From: Flabesymbios commensalis
Taxonomy: Eukaryota > Annelida > Polychaeta > Terebellida > Flabelligeridae
DNA: 64,000 nt
Direction: 5' to 3'
Assembly: GCA_964017125.1 (NCBI GenBank)
Contig: OZ024903.1
Span: forward strand, 61,566,670-61,630,669
Shown in pieces: positions 11,042 to 23,667 of this stretch. Each line of letters begins with the position of its first letter. Position 1 is the stretch's first letter. The notes beneath the pieces are model-generated. The model was not told the origin of the DNA. It did not search any database and worked only from the letters and a program-made list of their open reading frames with translations. The position numbers and the translations under genes are program-made.

Positions 11042-11150
11042 CCCAGCAAACACGATACATTGAGCCAGTGTTGACTTAATGTTGGGCCAGCGTCTCAGAC
11101 GCTGGCCCAACATTAAGTCAACACTGGCTCAATGTATCGTGTTAGGTGGG
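11042..11150. mobile_element. family-A palindromic MITE with perfect 45-bp arms (A4)
   Basis: Arms from CACGATACATTGAGCCAGTG to GCCAGCGTCT pair perfectly with the right half around a single central base. AT flanks both ends. The right terminal CCCAGCAAA complement has changed. Confidence 0.9.
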
Positions 11151-12245
11151 ATGTTGGCCAGCGTAGCTCAGCTGGCTTCACATAATGCACCACATGTCGA
11201 GTACTGACGGCCAAGTATTCTGCCTAAGATGCTGAGAGATGACATATTTACAGCCTGTTATGCTCACTCAAGGAAAGCTTGGCCTGCCGGGCCCTGTAAC
11301 AGTAATAGTTTGGGCCGGGATTCATTTCTGCTGCTCTCGATAATAATAATGATAAAACAATGTCTTAACGTTTATATTTTACGATAGCAGATAGATAGAT
11401 ATATGTTTTATTGACACAGTGAAAGTTGACATTACTGGCTTATTTGTCTTAAATATATATATATATATGTATACAACATTCTATAAAAAGGTTGTTACGT
11501 GAAATCACGTGTAAATCGACATTGTATGTTCACTTAAAATCAGCTTGACATTTATATATTTAAACAAACACAGTATATATAAAATATGTATCATAACTAC
11601 TTGAAATACAGTTTAACAGCATTTTCATGATATATGTACGTGGGGGGGGGGGTATATATGTTTCACGCACCAAAATAACAAATATTCTACATACTATACA
11701 GATTAACATTTAACCATTGATCAGCGCAAAATTAAAGTTTCCAAAGTGAAACGAAACAGAAAATAATAGAATACAGTTCATGTACAGCTGTATTTACGAA
11801 AGTAATTGTACCACTCTAAATTCGAAAATAAGTGTTTGCCTGCGGAGAGAGAGACCCACAAATAAAAACATGCTAATAAATATACTTGAAAAACATCAGT
11901 TGAGAAAACACGGCTTCCCACAAAACATAGTGTTGATTTATTGTTGCCCCACCGTCTTTATTTATTTGACGCTGGTCCAACATTAAGGTAAATATCTGGT
12001 AACATAGACGCATGTATCTTGTTGTTAGCTTAGTTTGTGTGAGCAGAATCTGATTAAAAGGTAATTATGGCATAACAAGCCGGCGAAGAGACTTTGTCAG
12101 GCAGTCGTCTGTTGTTGGATAATAGTATCAGGTTTTGTTGTTGCTGTGGATCAAAGGGATTAGTCCTCGTCATGAACAACTGAAGGCGTACCCAGTATAT
12201 ATATCTGGATGTTAGCTAAATGTATGCCAGCGGCCCAAACATTGA
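11151..12245. other. intergenic; degraded family-A remnant only
   Basis: A degraded family-A copy lies at about 11906-11990. There is a TATATA run near 11455 and a G10 run near 11641. No coding sequence is supported. Confidence 0.5.
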
Positions 12246-12249
12246 TGCG

Positions 12250-12360
12250 CAGCCACAAAACCCGAGATGTTCAACCAGTGCTGGTATGAGGTTGTGCCAG
12301 CGCCTACGACGCTGGCCCAACCTCATACCAGCACTGGCTGAAAGTCTCGTGTTTTCTGGG
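12250..12360. mobile_element. family-A palindromic MITE (A6)
   Basis: Long near-perfect arms (GCTGGTATGAGGTTG and its complement) with GTGTTTTCTGGG at the right end. The arm sequence differs from A4, but the two arms match each other. Confidence 0.85.
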
Positions 12361-12767
12361 CAGTGTGTAGCATGGCTCACACAGAGGTTTTTCTGGCCAT
12401 AAAGGAGCCAGATCACCTGACACTGGAGACCACAAGGCCAACAACAGAAACTGCTGCAAGCACTAGTTACGTAAACTTCCTGTAGAATTACCTCAACAGA
12501 CAATAGAAACAGGTGGATCAGGGAATCAGGTTTCAAAATATACACTGGATATGGTTTGTTTAATTTCAATGTACATCTGGCTAACAAATCGAAGGTAGCG
12601 TGAGATATTTCATGATACGTGTATAAGGTGTGATCACAGAGACTCCCGGTCAAAGACAATGATTTTTACACGTATTTTATGGGTTGGGAATATATTTCAT
12701 TGAGAACGTGCAGACATCACACAGTGCTATTTATTCTTTATGTACGTGCAGTAGAGGTTTTGTGAAG

Positions 12768-15686
12768 ATGTACATATTGAGTACAAGGAGTGTCTATGCA
12801 TATTTAGCAATGATGCTTGCACAAATTTACTCAGGTAAGCTAAATTATCAATCACACTCAGTTTTTTAACGTCTACATTAACATCCACGGAGTGTTAGAT
12901 GGTGTAATTACATTTTTGTACCACCACGTCTTGCTGAAAGTGGATTGTGTCAGTTGTTTTGGGTGTGCGTCTATTAATGGCAGCCACCCAGACTGTGCTT
13001 GTTGTTTTTATAGAGGATTTGCATTGGTTGTTTTGACTGTACATCTTTTAATTGCAGTCACCCAAACTGTCTTTGTTGTTTTTACAGCGGATTGCATCAG
13101 TTATTTTGAGTGTACGTCTATGAATGGCAACCACAGAGATTTTTTTGTTATTTTTACGGTTGATTGCATCAGTTGTTTTAAGTGTACGTCTGTTAATGAC
13201 AGCCATCCAGACTGTGCTTGTTGTTTTTACAGTGGATAGCATCAGTTATTTTGAGTGTACGTCTATGAATGACAACCACCGAGACTTTTTTGTTATTTTT
13301 ACGGTTGATTGCATCAGTTGTTTTAAGTGTACGTCTGTTAATGACTGCCATCCAGACTGTGCTTGTTGTTTTTACAGTGGATAGCATCAGTTGTTTTAAG
13401 TGTACGTTTGTTAATGACAGCCACCCACACTGTGCTTGTGGTTATTACAGTGGATTGTGTCAGTTATTTTGAGTGTACGTCTATTAACCCTTTCAGTACG
13501 TGGGCCGTCGCCACAACAGACCATACATTAAAAGTATATTTCTATGGTCGCCACGACGGCCTGAATTGGGTACACTAAAGTACGTGGGCAGTCGCCACGA
13601 CGGCCTAATTATATTACGTCATACATTAGGGCCCAGTACTCTGGGGGACATTATATTACTGCTAGTAGTGAAAGGGTTAATGGCAGTCACCCAGACTTTT
13701 GTTGTTTTTCACAGTGGATTGCATCAGTTGTTTTGAGTGTACGTCTATTAATGACAGCCATCCAGACTGTTTTGTTGTTTTTATAGTGGGTTACACCAGT
13801 TGTTTTGAGTGGACGTCTATGAATGGCAGCCACCGAGACTGTTTTTCGTTGTTTTAAAGTGGATTGTGTCAGTTGTTTTGAGTGTACGTCTATTAATGGC
13901 AGTCACCCAGACTGTGCTTGTTGTTCTTACAGTGGATTGCATCAGTTGTTTTGAGTGTACGTCTATTAATGACAGCCATCCAGACTGTGCTTGTGGCTCT
14001 TACAGTGGATAGCATCAGTTGTTTTGAGTGTACGTCTGTTAATGACAGCCATCTAGACTGTGCTTGTTGTTTTACAGTGGATTGTATCGGTTGTTTTGAG
14101 TGTAGGTCTATTATTGACAGCCATCCAGACTGTGCTTTTGGTTTTTACAGTGGATAGCATGTTTTGAGTGTACATCTGTTGATGACAGCTATCCCAACTG
14201 TGCTTATTGTTTTTACAGTGGATTGTATCGGTTGTTTTGGGTGGACGTCTAGCATTTTAATGGTAGCCAGCCAAACTATGCGTGTTGTTTTTACAGTGAA
14301 TTGCATCGGTTGTTTTGAGTGTACGTCTATTAATGGCAGCCACCCAGACTGTGAAGATACATTCGGAAATACTGGTGGTTACTATAAGGCGGATTGTCTA
14401 GCTGGCAGGAAAGACAGGTCTGGCATGTTTCTGGGAACAGAGTGTGTCAAAGTGACTGCTCAACATCCAGGTGGGCATAATACATGTAATACTTAACTCT
14501 AATATAATGTCTTTGTTTATGTATTTTAACAAATTTATTTGTTTATTTATTTATTTGTAGGGAAAAATTCGATACTATAAAATAGCAGATTCAGTTATCT
14601 GCTACTGAAACGTTGAGGAACAAACTTGAATAGAGAACATTTTATTTGAAAAATATTGATTAACAATTTTCACCTTTAAACTTTGACTCGCATTGCATCT
14701 TTGTCATTGAAGTAGACATATTTTGCTAATCAATTACAAATGTCATTAGCAAATGGGCAGAATCGCATACCTTTTTACTTACGCTACACGATACTGAACA
14801 AAATGGTTCATGTTATTACATGTATTTAGTGCAAATGCATGTAGTGCTAAATCGTTACTTACGAGGTTGGAACATCTCTTAATTGTCAGATGCTCACATT
14901 TAAGCACTGCGTTATTGTTTCTATGATCATAAATTCTACACCGTATGTACTTTATATTAGATATTAGCACACACATATAGACATCATTATCGTATGGGGT
15001 ATATACTGATGAACAGTGTTGCTTAATATAAAGCATGAATAGGCTCCACCTAAGACATCCATCCGGCGTTATAATCGAACACTTATTACTTTAGTTAATT
15101 GTAACATAATATTTCTGGCTATATCTGGGTACAATAATAGCGTTACCGGTAAACAAAAACATTTGCATAACCTTTATACAACGTCGGATTGTATAAATAA
15201 TATACAAATGTTTTGTGTTTACTGGGAATCACCCCGTGATATATATTTGAATGTAGGAGACGCAGAGCTATATTAGATTTACGATGCATTTAATAATGAA
15301 TGTCCACGAATTAAAGCAGATATATAGCAGGATGATTCGAATTAATTAATATGTGCCTGTGGTAACTTTATAAACCTGTATTATTTAATATTCACTTTGT
15401 TTTACATTTAGTTGATAAGAATTATACCATTGTAATGAGAAAATGTGTTGTGGATAATGGAGGGACAAACTTTGAGACAGAGATTGGCAGGATAGACCAC
15501 TGTGGACTGGTGAATACCTTTGAGGTGGAGACGGACCATGGTGTTAATGTGCGCATGAACGGATGTGTGGCTAGCTGCCGAACGGATGGATGCAACGCCG
15601 CCTGGCGATTGGGAATACATATAAACTACATGTATTTATATATGGTTTTGGCCTTCACTATGCCAACAACAACGCCATTAACATGA
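12768..15686 (+). CDS. Ly6/quiver(sleepless)-like GPI-anchored protein, complete, 3 exons
   Basis: Exons are 12768-12834, 14297-14470 and 15412-15686, joined in phase 1 throughout; the spliced frame is 171 aa. Residues 1-22 form a signal peptide (MYILSTRSVYAYLAMMLAQI). The mature part opens CIGCFECTSINGSHPDC, followed by further Cys pairs. Exon 3 supplies MRKCVVDNGG, a CG pair and the closing CRTDGCN signature of Ly6 three-finger domains. The C-terminus is hydrophobic (YMYLYMVLAFTMP), as in GPI precursors. Family members act at the cell surface, often modulating channels or receptors; the partner here is unknown. AATAAA lies at 15734-15739. Intron 1 is filled with copies of the exon-2 acceptor region. 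Confidence 0.85.
12938..14296 (+). repeat. intronic minisatellite made of exon-2 acceptor copies, unit about 73 bp
   Basis: About sixteen units precede real exon 2. Each has a pyrimidine-rich stretch ending TTTTTACAG, then the exon start (GGATTGCATCAGTTGTTTTG, GTACGTCTATTAATG, CCAGACTGTG). The true exon (14297) departs from the unit after CCAGACTGTG. Two adjacent units at 13088-13232 and 13233-13377 recur as a 145-bp pair. One unit carries a TTAA-flanked MITE (13488-13677). Since 73 is not a multiple of 3, the array does not read through as one protein. Confidence 0.92.
13488..13677. mobile_element. TTAA-flanked MITE (family E) inside the acceptor array
   Basis: Ends CCCTTTCAGTACGTGGGC and GTAGTGAAAGGG, flanked by TTAA at 13484-13487 and 13678-13681. 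Internal CGTGGGCNGTCGCCACGACGG is present as direct repeats. The terminal CCCTTTCA and TTAA target are as in piggyBac/Kolobok-like MITEs. Confidence 0.85.
15160..15228. mobile_element. family-A MITE fragment in Ly6 intron 2
   Basis: ACATTTGCATAACC, TATACAACGTCGG and ATACAAATGTTTTGTGTTTAC match the TTGTATAAC subtype of family A. Part of the middle is deleted. Confidence 0.55.
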
Positions 15687-15739
15687 TTAACTATTGTAAC
15701 TACATAATCATGATAATGTATGTAAAAATCTTTAATAAA

Positions 15740-17952
15740 TAATAATCATTATATTCCATAATATTCCATAGTTCGAGAAAATCTTACTAAAGTGGGTTTC
15801 ACATCTACACTATTATATCACTATGTGCTGGAAAACGGATGTGTAATATGGCAGTACATGTACGTAACTAATATAATAGTATACATCACACATTTTGTAA
15901 CTAAATTTAGAAAGATTATTTGTCAAAATCCTCTTGATTCAGATACTGTCGCTTAAACCTTGTTGATTGTTTTCGTACATGTATGTATCCATCTTTAACA
16001 TGCATCTAGGCAGCCAATGAGCTCCCCAACCCACTCACGTAATTCTCGTAAAACTGACGAGATTTTGACTAACGAGCTCTTGAAAAAGGTGATAAAATAA
16101 ATACAGAACCAGAAGTGCGAGCTATAGCTGGCAGAACCATATAACAGCTCAACACAAATAGTATCGGGGCTACAGTTTTGAAAGTTCTAATTACATAGCC
16201 TACTTGTCGTACACTTGTCATTTCAATTTAAATAATGCATAAAAACAAGGTATGCCACATTTTAGCTCAGTAGGTTCTCGGAGATTATGAATTGTTTTAA
16301 GACACAATGGTCACTAGTGGCATTATCTCTACATCCCCTCCTTCTAGGTATTTTGATTACAAATCTAATTCAAAATGGACAGGCACAAAAACATTACGAT
16401 AAATGAGTATTATTTCATGACCGCTGTGTGAACCCTAAATTCCAAAATAACATGCTAACCGTGAAGGATGAATATCAACTCCTTTTTAGTGATAGTTACC
16501 ATCTATAGAGTGACCTCTCCGCCATTATATCCTGTATTGATGTGGGTGATATCGTCATTTCACAGTTGTAAATCTTATGTGCAAGTCGTGTGCATATCAT
16601 GACTTTTATCTTACAGATATTCTCTCCCCCCAACATGCCCAAGAAAGTGAGCATGCATATAATTATTATTTCTGCGCCTCTTAAAGATGTGAATCTTTTT
16701 TAAAAATGTTAAAGGGGAAACCTTTGTCTAGCTTATCTTCAAGATTTAAATATTCTGATAGTTCCTTTCAATAGGATGAATTGTTTACATTTTATTCTAG
16801 TTCTTCAAGATTTACTTATTTTATAGCTCCTCTTCACACTCTCTCCACTCAGTCATGACCATGTTCTAACGCGATGTTCTAGGTTAATAATACTCACGAT
16901 TTTCTGGTTCACTCAAGTAGTCCCCCGTATGACTATAATCTAAATATTTTAAAAATATATGCATACTCTTTATATTTCTAAAATTAGCAAGCTACTTTCC
17001 ACAATAGAAAGTTTGATTTATTTTCTAGACAAGTTGACACGTGATTTTAGAAGATCTACAATACGCAATACGCTGAAATACATGTACCTTCAAGCAGAAT
17101 TTTTAGAGTTTTGATGTATGGAATGAACCTTAGCTCCTTAACGAGCAGCAAATAACAACAAGCCGATTGTGTCATGTTGTATCATATCTTCTACCACAAG
17201 ATTATAACAATATAAAGTTTCTAATGATCTATATTTCTGCAAGCAGGCTGTAGAGTGACCAATCTATAGAATATATTATCTTGAATAATATAACAAATAA
17301 AAGTATTCTTGACTTGTAATCCAAAATGTTAATATTTGTATAATATTTTGCACACATCAGCATCACAACCATGTATAAAAGTAAAGTATACATGTAGAGA
17401 AATTACATAGACTGATACATAAAAGCCACTTATCAAACCACCACTGCCAATGGTTGTGTTCTAGTAAAATTATAATATAGGCCTACTGTCATGATGCAGT
17501 GAAAAAATATAATTTTGAACCACGATGCAATGTCTAATTGTAGAATATTTAGGCCATAATTTTTAATGTTCTTCTCTTGTAATTTAATGATGTGTCCAGA
17601 GACGAATCGAATCCATAAATATAATATTCTGGACCAGGCAATTTGAAATCCCACATTGATTAAATACTATTACTAAGCATACGCAAAAGGATATTATGTG
17701 AAGCTCTTGTGTAATTAGGTTACAATAAAAGCTAGAAAAGACAGAACAGTAAATGTATTTATTTAAGTGTAGCATCTACGGATCCACAATAAATGAATGC
17801 AAACACAATAGGCCTACGAATATTGATCACACATAAGTTATCTCACGAGTATTCCATCAGCCATGTATAAAATATTACACCCAGGTGTATGCATAAAATG
17901 AGCATTATTGTAAATATTACAAATTCCACTTCAAAAAACATATATTATTTCT
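15740..17952. other. intergenic between convergent genes, nothing recognised
   Basis: About 2.2 kb between the ends of the Ly6 (+) and mannosyltransferase (-) genes. I see no repeat-family members or coding exons; part of the right side is presumably 3'UTR of the minus-strand gene. Confidence 0.5.
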
Positions 17953-20900
17953 CTATCGTTGAGGGAGGTTCAACTGGTATTGGTGATGAAGTACAATACG
18001 AGGCTGTGGAGTTGTACACTGCTTATCACCATGGTAACTGATACATGACCTGTACGCGGCTTGTGCAGCCTCCTCACGACCTCTCGCAATCTCACACGAC
18101 ATCAGTAGCTGGTACGCTCTAACCGAGGAGGGTGTCTCCAAATCAAATACCTTTTGTACACGTTGTAAGGCAAGGGAGTACAAACCAAATGTGCGTAGCC
18201 AACTAACTTCATACTCTAGTATAGTGGTATTCTGAATCTGGGGTATTTTATGCCTTATTTGAAAAAGCCTCTTGTTGATGTCATCTGAAGTTTTTCTTCT
18301 CAGAACCCTCATTTTTCCTGCTTTATACACCTCATCAAATCCAAATTCAAGGGCATGAATGTTCCCACTGACTATCCAGTAGTTGTATTCTGTGCTTACC
18401 AGCAAATTTTTTAAAAGAAGTGGTGTATTTTCAACAGTAATAAAATCAGAAATTCTCCCCAAAACAGACACTTTACTCTTAAATTCAGATTGGGTAAATA
18501 CACTTCTGGAATTTATTGAAACACGACATTTTTTGTCAAATTCTTGAAATTCAAAATGTATGAGAGTGAAAATGGGGATATCCTTATGTAGTAGACTATA
18601 CCCTCCAGTGATGTGTAGACTGCGGTCTATATATAATCCAGTGACATCATGTTGATGTCTGACATAATCAATACACGTGTTAACATCTGATGAGTCCCAT
18701 TGCCCTAAATATGGCCAGCTGTAATCAGTATGGTTGGTGGCACTGGGAAAGTGTATCCATGCTGTATGAGCATAGATGAGCAACCCTAATAATGTGAAAT
18801 ATTTGATAAATACGGGTATAAATGGCTTATTTATGAGCATTGTCAGGGTATTTAGTATTGTTATTAATGATAACGCACCAGTGACTAGAAACAGAACAAG
18901 AGCGTTATGTACAAATCTCAACTCCTTATGATTCATACAGCTATATAGTAGTAAGAGACACAATGTCTGAAGCATCAGAAAAATATGAACCCGAGCCACC
19001 TTGTAGTAGGGCGGGAACAAAATATGTCTGCTAGAAACGTGACTTATACATAAACCTGTTAAAACTATCACATTACATGAAGTGAATAAGACTAGACTGT
19101 TGTTATTGCTCATTAGTTCCTTTATGTACCACATGGTGTCAGTACGACCAAACAATACACTGGCCAAATCTTTCTGTACATTAAATTTGAACCATTGTTG
19201 AGGAGATATGAACCAGATACCATAACTCAGCCAGTCTTCATATCCACCCAACATTAAGCCCAGCAAAGCACCCAGGCCTACCACAATGATTTGATAAGAT
19301 GATGAGGACACCTGGTGATTAGATAGTACACTAATAGCGAGAAGAGAGGGCACAAGAAGTATCAGATCAATCCTTATATAAATCATAATGCCCAACATAC
19401 ACCCACAGAGTAGCAACATAAAGGTAGCACCGCTTGACAATACATAGTAGTTCAATCTGTGTATGGTATTAGCTTGTCTGTGATAACATATACACCATTT
19501 ATTAAGAATGTCATTCAATTTTGTCGGATATTTTAAACGCTTTCTATCATCTATAATTGTTGGACATCTGTTTGACGAGTATTCAGAATTAGGCTGATGT
19601 ACGGATCCATTCATCTTGTGTATTTGTTGGTTTTTGCTCCTTATATTGTGTGATTTGCTTGTTTCTACCGAATGAACACCGTTGTTATTGCACATAGTGG
19701 AATTACCTACACTCAAAGAGGGCGTGGTGTCATAGCCTCTCGTCTCTAAAGGTGTAGTGGAGCTTGAAATGCTGGAGTAAAGTGCGGTATCTGCTGCATC
19801 AGTTGACCGTTTATTATACGGTAAGCATCCACAATTAGAGTTTTTTGTCTTCTTGTCATTATGATCCGTCGCACATCCTCTGATTATAAGAATAACACAG
19901 ACAAATGTAGGGACACTTAGTAAACTATTGACGAGAGAGTGTGTACCCATAACAGCCAACGGCTCTGACAATGCCACCAATATGGCCGCCATAATGCCCA
20001 CGTCACGAGTAAAGTGGTCTGTCAGGTGTGGTAACAGAAATGTCCGGATGAAGAAGTAAGCTGTACTTGGTAGATGAGAAGCAATGACACAATGAAACAC
20101 TTTACCAATCTGTAACACAAATACATAAGCACCAATGCACTTTCGTTTCTCGACAATTTAGATTCAAAAAAAAAAACTTTTCCGACATAGTAGTCGTTAA
20201 TTGACGCTAATTAATACAGATCTCATGATACATATGAGGAGAAGATTATAATAACAAAGTTACAACGTCTCCAAGTATCCTTTTGTTTGATGGCAGGAAT
20301 AAAGCATAATAGTAATCTTATGTTTTCAGCATTATTTATCTACAATTCATAATTCATTGTATTTAAAAAACAGACACTTCAAAGCATAAAATATATGAGA
20401 TCAGGGTATATATATATTATTTTACATTATTATAATATATATTTAATGTATGGCATACCAAGAATGAGCTAGTTGTAATGTGAGCTCTCTCGGCCAGGCA
20501 CAGCACCATAGCATATAGACGAGGTAATAGTAAGCTCCTCAGAGCATACATCCCTAATGCCGCCTCCTGTGATGTAACATGGTCAAACGCCTCAGGGCTG
20601 TCTACATCATCACCTGTATGCACATCATCGTCATCATCTACATCTGGGTTTATCATATCACTAGGTTTCTCTTGAGATGCCCGTGCATAGTGTCCTCTGT
20701 GATCCGCCCTGGTGAGGTTTAGAGGAGGCGGGAGGTACTCGTACGGTCTGAAGCCATACCCATACATCTCAGAGTGACCAACTGACAAATAACAAAACAT
20801 GCATACATATCTTCGCTATCAGGTTATATAAATAAATAAAATGAGTAATTTATCACAATCAAATGTGAGCAAAAATACTCAATTATTGTACAATTGTATC

Positions 20901-22973
20901 GCATTTAATTGCGTGTTAATTGCGTGTTAACGTGCTTTCTTCTGTAAAAACATTTCAAATCACTGCTAATTTAATATTTTAATTCATTCTCCTTAAAATT
21001 CATGTTAATAATGCTTTCACGTTTTTTAATTGAGCAGTAAGAATGAGCGATGATTATCAGAAGGCATTGCCTTCCAGACACAGCCTTGTGTTATGAGGTC
21101 GAGCACGCTACCTTTTAGTCACAGAGGCTCTACGCAATATTAATTTCAAATCTTTACGAGTTGAGGGGTAAAGAACAATTTTGTATCTTTGAAACCCTAA
21201 TACAGAGAGCGGAGAGCGAACTTGGAGATATTCAATTAACATGATTAAAGCGACACAATCAGGCTGAAATCATAAAAAAACTAGTATTTTTATTTTGGCT
21301 TCTTAATAAGGCCATAATGATGTAAACATGTCCATGGACTAGAATTGCCAAAGTGTTGCGCATTTACCAGTTAAGAGAGATATAAAGACGAAATTCCCGG
21401 ACCACTCTTCGACTGGTCGGGGGAAGAATACAAGACTTGGACCAAATTCCCGATTTCTTATTTTGGACATGCATGTCCAAAATAAGAAACCGGGAATTTA
21501 AATCGGGGAATTACTGATGTTTTTATGCTTTTAGCCTGATTGTGTCGCTTTAAGGCTAGAACTGACAGAAAGTTGAGATAATATTCAAATTGTTATCGAC
21601 AACGTGCCCCTAGCTTTGTTATGTTACCTGTATAATTCACTACAGTTTTGAACTTACACTTACACACATCTTTTAAATAACATGCTTTGGTTGACGATGT
21701 GAAATACAAGTCGGCTTAATGTCTGAGACGTCGGCCCAATATTAGGCCACCATCGAATCGTGTTTAATACTGGGTATATGTGTAACGGATGATCAATTTA
21801 CCAATTAAGCAAAACTGGTCACAAGCACGAGTTCACCCTATTCATAAAGGTATACCATGTATACCAGTGAAAAACGTGTTGTCACACTGAATCATTTTAT
21901 CAAAATCACGGATATATTGTGTTAATCTTTTAATGTCTGAACCACTCTAAACCGCGTGCGTGTATTATAATGTGGGTTCTTATATTTTAACTGTTTTACT
22001 AATGCCGCTAGAACCAAGAATGTGCATCACAACAGATAAAAGCGTTCTTTAGAAATTTTCATTTTTGTGCTCGTCTGAAATTGCCCATTAAACAGCTTGG
22101 TAAAGGTCCTTTATATCCTTCACTTGAGGGCAACTCAGTATGTACGAGACATTGTTATTGGCTCAATCATAGATTAACCATATGGTTAATTTATGCCTCA
22201 ATGTTGGGCCAGTGTTGCATAGAGTGGCTCAGCATCAAACCAACAATAGATGAATGTGTTTTTTGTTTGGTTGGACGGACGTGGCTGCAGGCGTTAAATA
22301 TGTCTACTGTAAAGAATCATAATTATGTTCTACGATTGACAGAATTTATTTAATATATGTTTAGGTTTTCTATGCAGGTACGGGGTGGAAACTAAAATAT
22401 AACATAAATGTATCAGTTGTATAAATCGATCGAAAGTATATATGCATAAGTTTATATGCTTAAAACATAAAATAAATAACAATATATTATGATGCGATAC
22501 CTTCCTTATTCACCTCCTCAATGCCTACCCAATGTTGGCTCAGTGCTGGACCACTGTCTGCGACGCTGACCCAACATTACGCCAGCATTGGGTGAACCTC
22601 TCCCGTTTGCTGGGTTCTCACCTTCTAAGCTTTGGAACACTTCATCAGGATGATGTATCCACCATCCGCTAGGGTGTGTCACCACCGACAAACGCGTTAC
22701 CATGACAACCGTGTGCAGAATCCAAATACTCCACCATGGAAAAAGTTGCAATGGCGACTTCATAAGCCTTTCCTTGGTATTCGCTGATGTATCTTCAGAT
22801 ATTCTCCTAGCGTCAGTACTCTGCACACAGACATTTTCTGAGATCTGTCTCCCGGGTGATTTTTCACAGTCTATAGCGTTATTATTACACGCTTCCTGTT
22901 TTAGTTGATGCAGACAATTGTTCTGTTGTCTTGTCAACTGCTTCTGGCATTGTCGGCCATTTCTCCGCCCCAT
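17953..22973 (-). CDS. GT22 GPI mannosyltransferase, PIG-Z/SMP3-like, complete, 3 exons
   Basis: Exons on the minus strand are 22973-22622, 20781-20459 and 20109-17953; the spliced frame is 943 aa. Exon 1 ends with HPDEVFQSLE, the lumenal GT22 signature. Exon 2 continues MYGYGFRPYEYLPPP and RSLLLP. Exon 3 carries multiple hydrophobic segments and a HKELRF motif at about residues 619-624, typical of dolichol-phosphate-mannose-dependent transferases. PIG-Z adds the fourth mannose to GPI precursors in the ER. HPDE plus FQS favours PIG-Z over ALG9/ALG12; PIG-B is the main alternative. It is longer than the roughly 580 aa I recall for human PIG-Z. The excess includes a Ser/Asn-rich cytosolic-looking insert (about residues 305-440), an acidic stretch in exon 2 and a C-terminal helical tail. 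Intron 1 holds several MITEs. Confidence 0.75.
21065..21200 (-). mobile_element. dimeric tRNA SINE fragment (S5)
   Basis: GAGGTCGAGCACGCTACC and CACAGAGGCTCTACGCAATA are the complement of the second tRNA-like unit and linker. It lies in intron 1 of the mannosyltransferase. Confidence 0.65.
21249..21549. mobile_element. family-D TTAA MITE (D1)
   Basis: Inverted ends AGCGACACAATCAGGCT flanked by TTAA (21245-21248, 21550-21553). The inner arms include an AAATCGGG/CCCGATTT-type pairing near the centre. Related to D2 and D3. Confidence 0.85.
21700..21775. mobile_element. family-A MITE remnant
   Basis: The GGCTTAATGTCTGAGACGTC / GGCCCAATATTAGGCC core and the CGAATCGTGTTTA end are recognisable. 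The left terminus is degraded. Confidence 0.45.
22517..22614. mobile_element. family-A MITE (A9) next to the exon-1 donor
   Basis: CCCAATGTTGGCTCAG / CCAGCATTGGG arms, right end CCGTTTGCTGGG. On the gene's strand the element starts at intron position +8, straight after GTGAGAA. Confidence 0.8.
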
Positions 22974-22979
22974 TCTGAC

Positions 22980-23518
22980 ACTCGACACGGTCTGTCACAA
23001 TGTCACACTTTGTGACATAGTCTGCTGCATCAATGTCATAAAGAGAATAATAATTTTGTAACCAGGCTCGATTCCGCTGGAGATTCATCAGCACTTTACT
23101 CCATTTAAATACAAAATTAATAATCCACTAGTATGTGACTTCTGGTAAGCTAATTTGCTCGTACCAAGTTCGTCATTTTTGCATACCATGTCATACTTAA
23201 TAAGTACTATTTCAGATGTCACAATAATATGACTGCCATGTGTGAGAGAAACGTATCAGATTGAATGAAACTATGAATATCAAGTTGTTTATTTGTGGCC
23301 ATCCTCCCTGAGTACACAGGTCTACGTGTTGACATGTCACTGGGAGTGACTGCACGGAGTGAGCCGCTCTTTCTCTAGTTGATACTCCTAAACTCTAGTG
23401 TATCCTAGTATCCATGTGTTAATGTGGAGAGGACAGTTGTCACTGTCATGTTAGACTTCTACGTGTAACTCTGCTCGTCAGTGTGTGGGTGTGTGTATAT
23501 ATACATGGATACCACCTA
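22980..23518. other. upstream of mannosyltransferase, nothing recognised
   Basis: Presumed promoter/5'UTR side of the minus-strand gene. No clear core promoter element is seen. Confidence 0.4.
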
Positions 23519-23627
23519 CCCAGCAGACGCAAACATTTGTATAACATTTGTACAATGTTGGACCAACGTCGAAGACGTTGGGCTGATGTTGTACAAATGT
23601 TGTACAAATGTTTTGTGTTTGCCGGGT
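23519..23627. mobile_element. family-A MITE, TTGTATAAC subtype (A10)
   Basis: CCAGCAGACGCAAACATTTG and inverted GTTTGCCGGG. Arms contain ATTTGTACAATGTTGG on the left and an imperfect mirror on the right. TA flanks both ends. Confidence 0.85.
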
Positions 23628-23667
23628 AGAATATATGTGCGTGCCTTGTGAGAATGTGGTGTACCGG

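Noticed and set aside
11160-11340. A-box-like TAGCTCAGCTGG suggesting a tRNA gene
   Set aside because: No B box at the right distance and no cloverleaf; not supported as a tRNA or SINE.
12892-14296. Chains of Cys-containing frames (CFECTSINDSHPDC type) across the intron-1 array
   Set aside because: They translate copies of exon 2's start. Units of 73 bp change frame from copy to copy, so no single protein results.
22885-23094. Alternative upstream start exon for the mannosyltransferase
   Set aside because: This frame is not the one that continues into HPDEVFQ; the ATG at 22973 is in frame and adequate.
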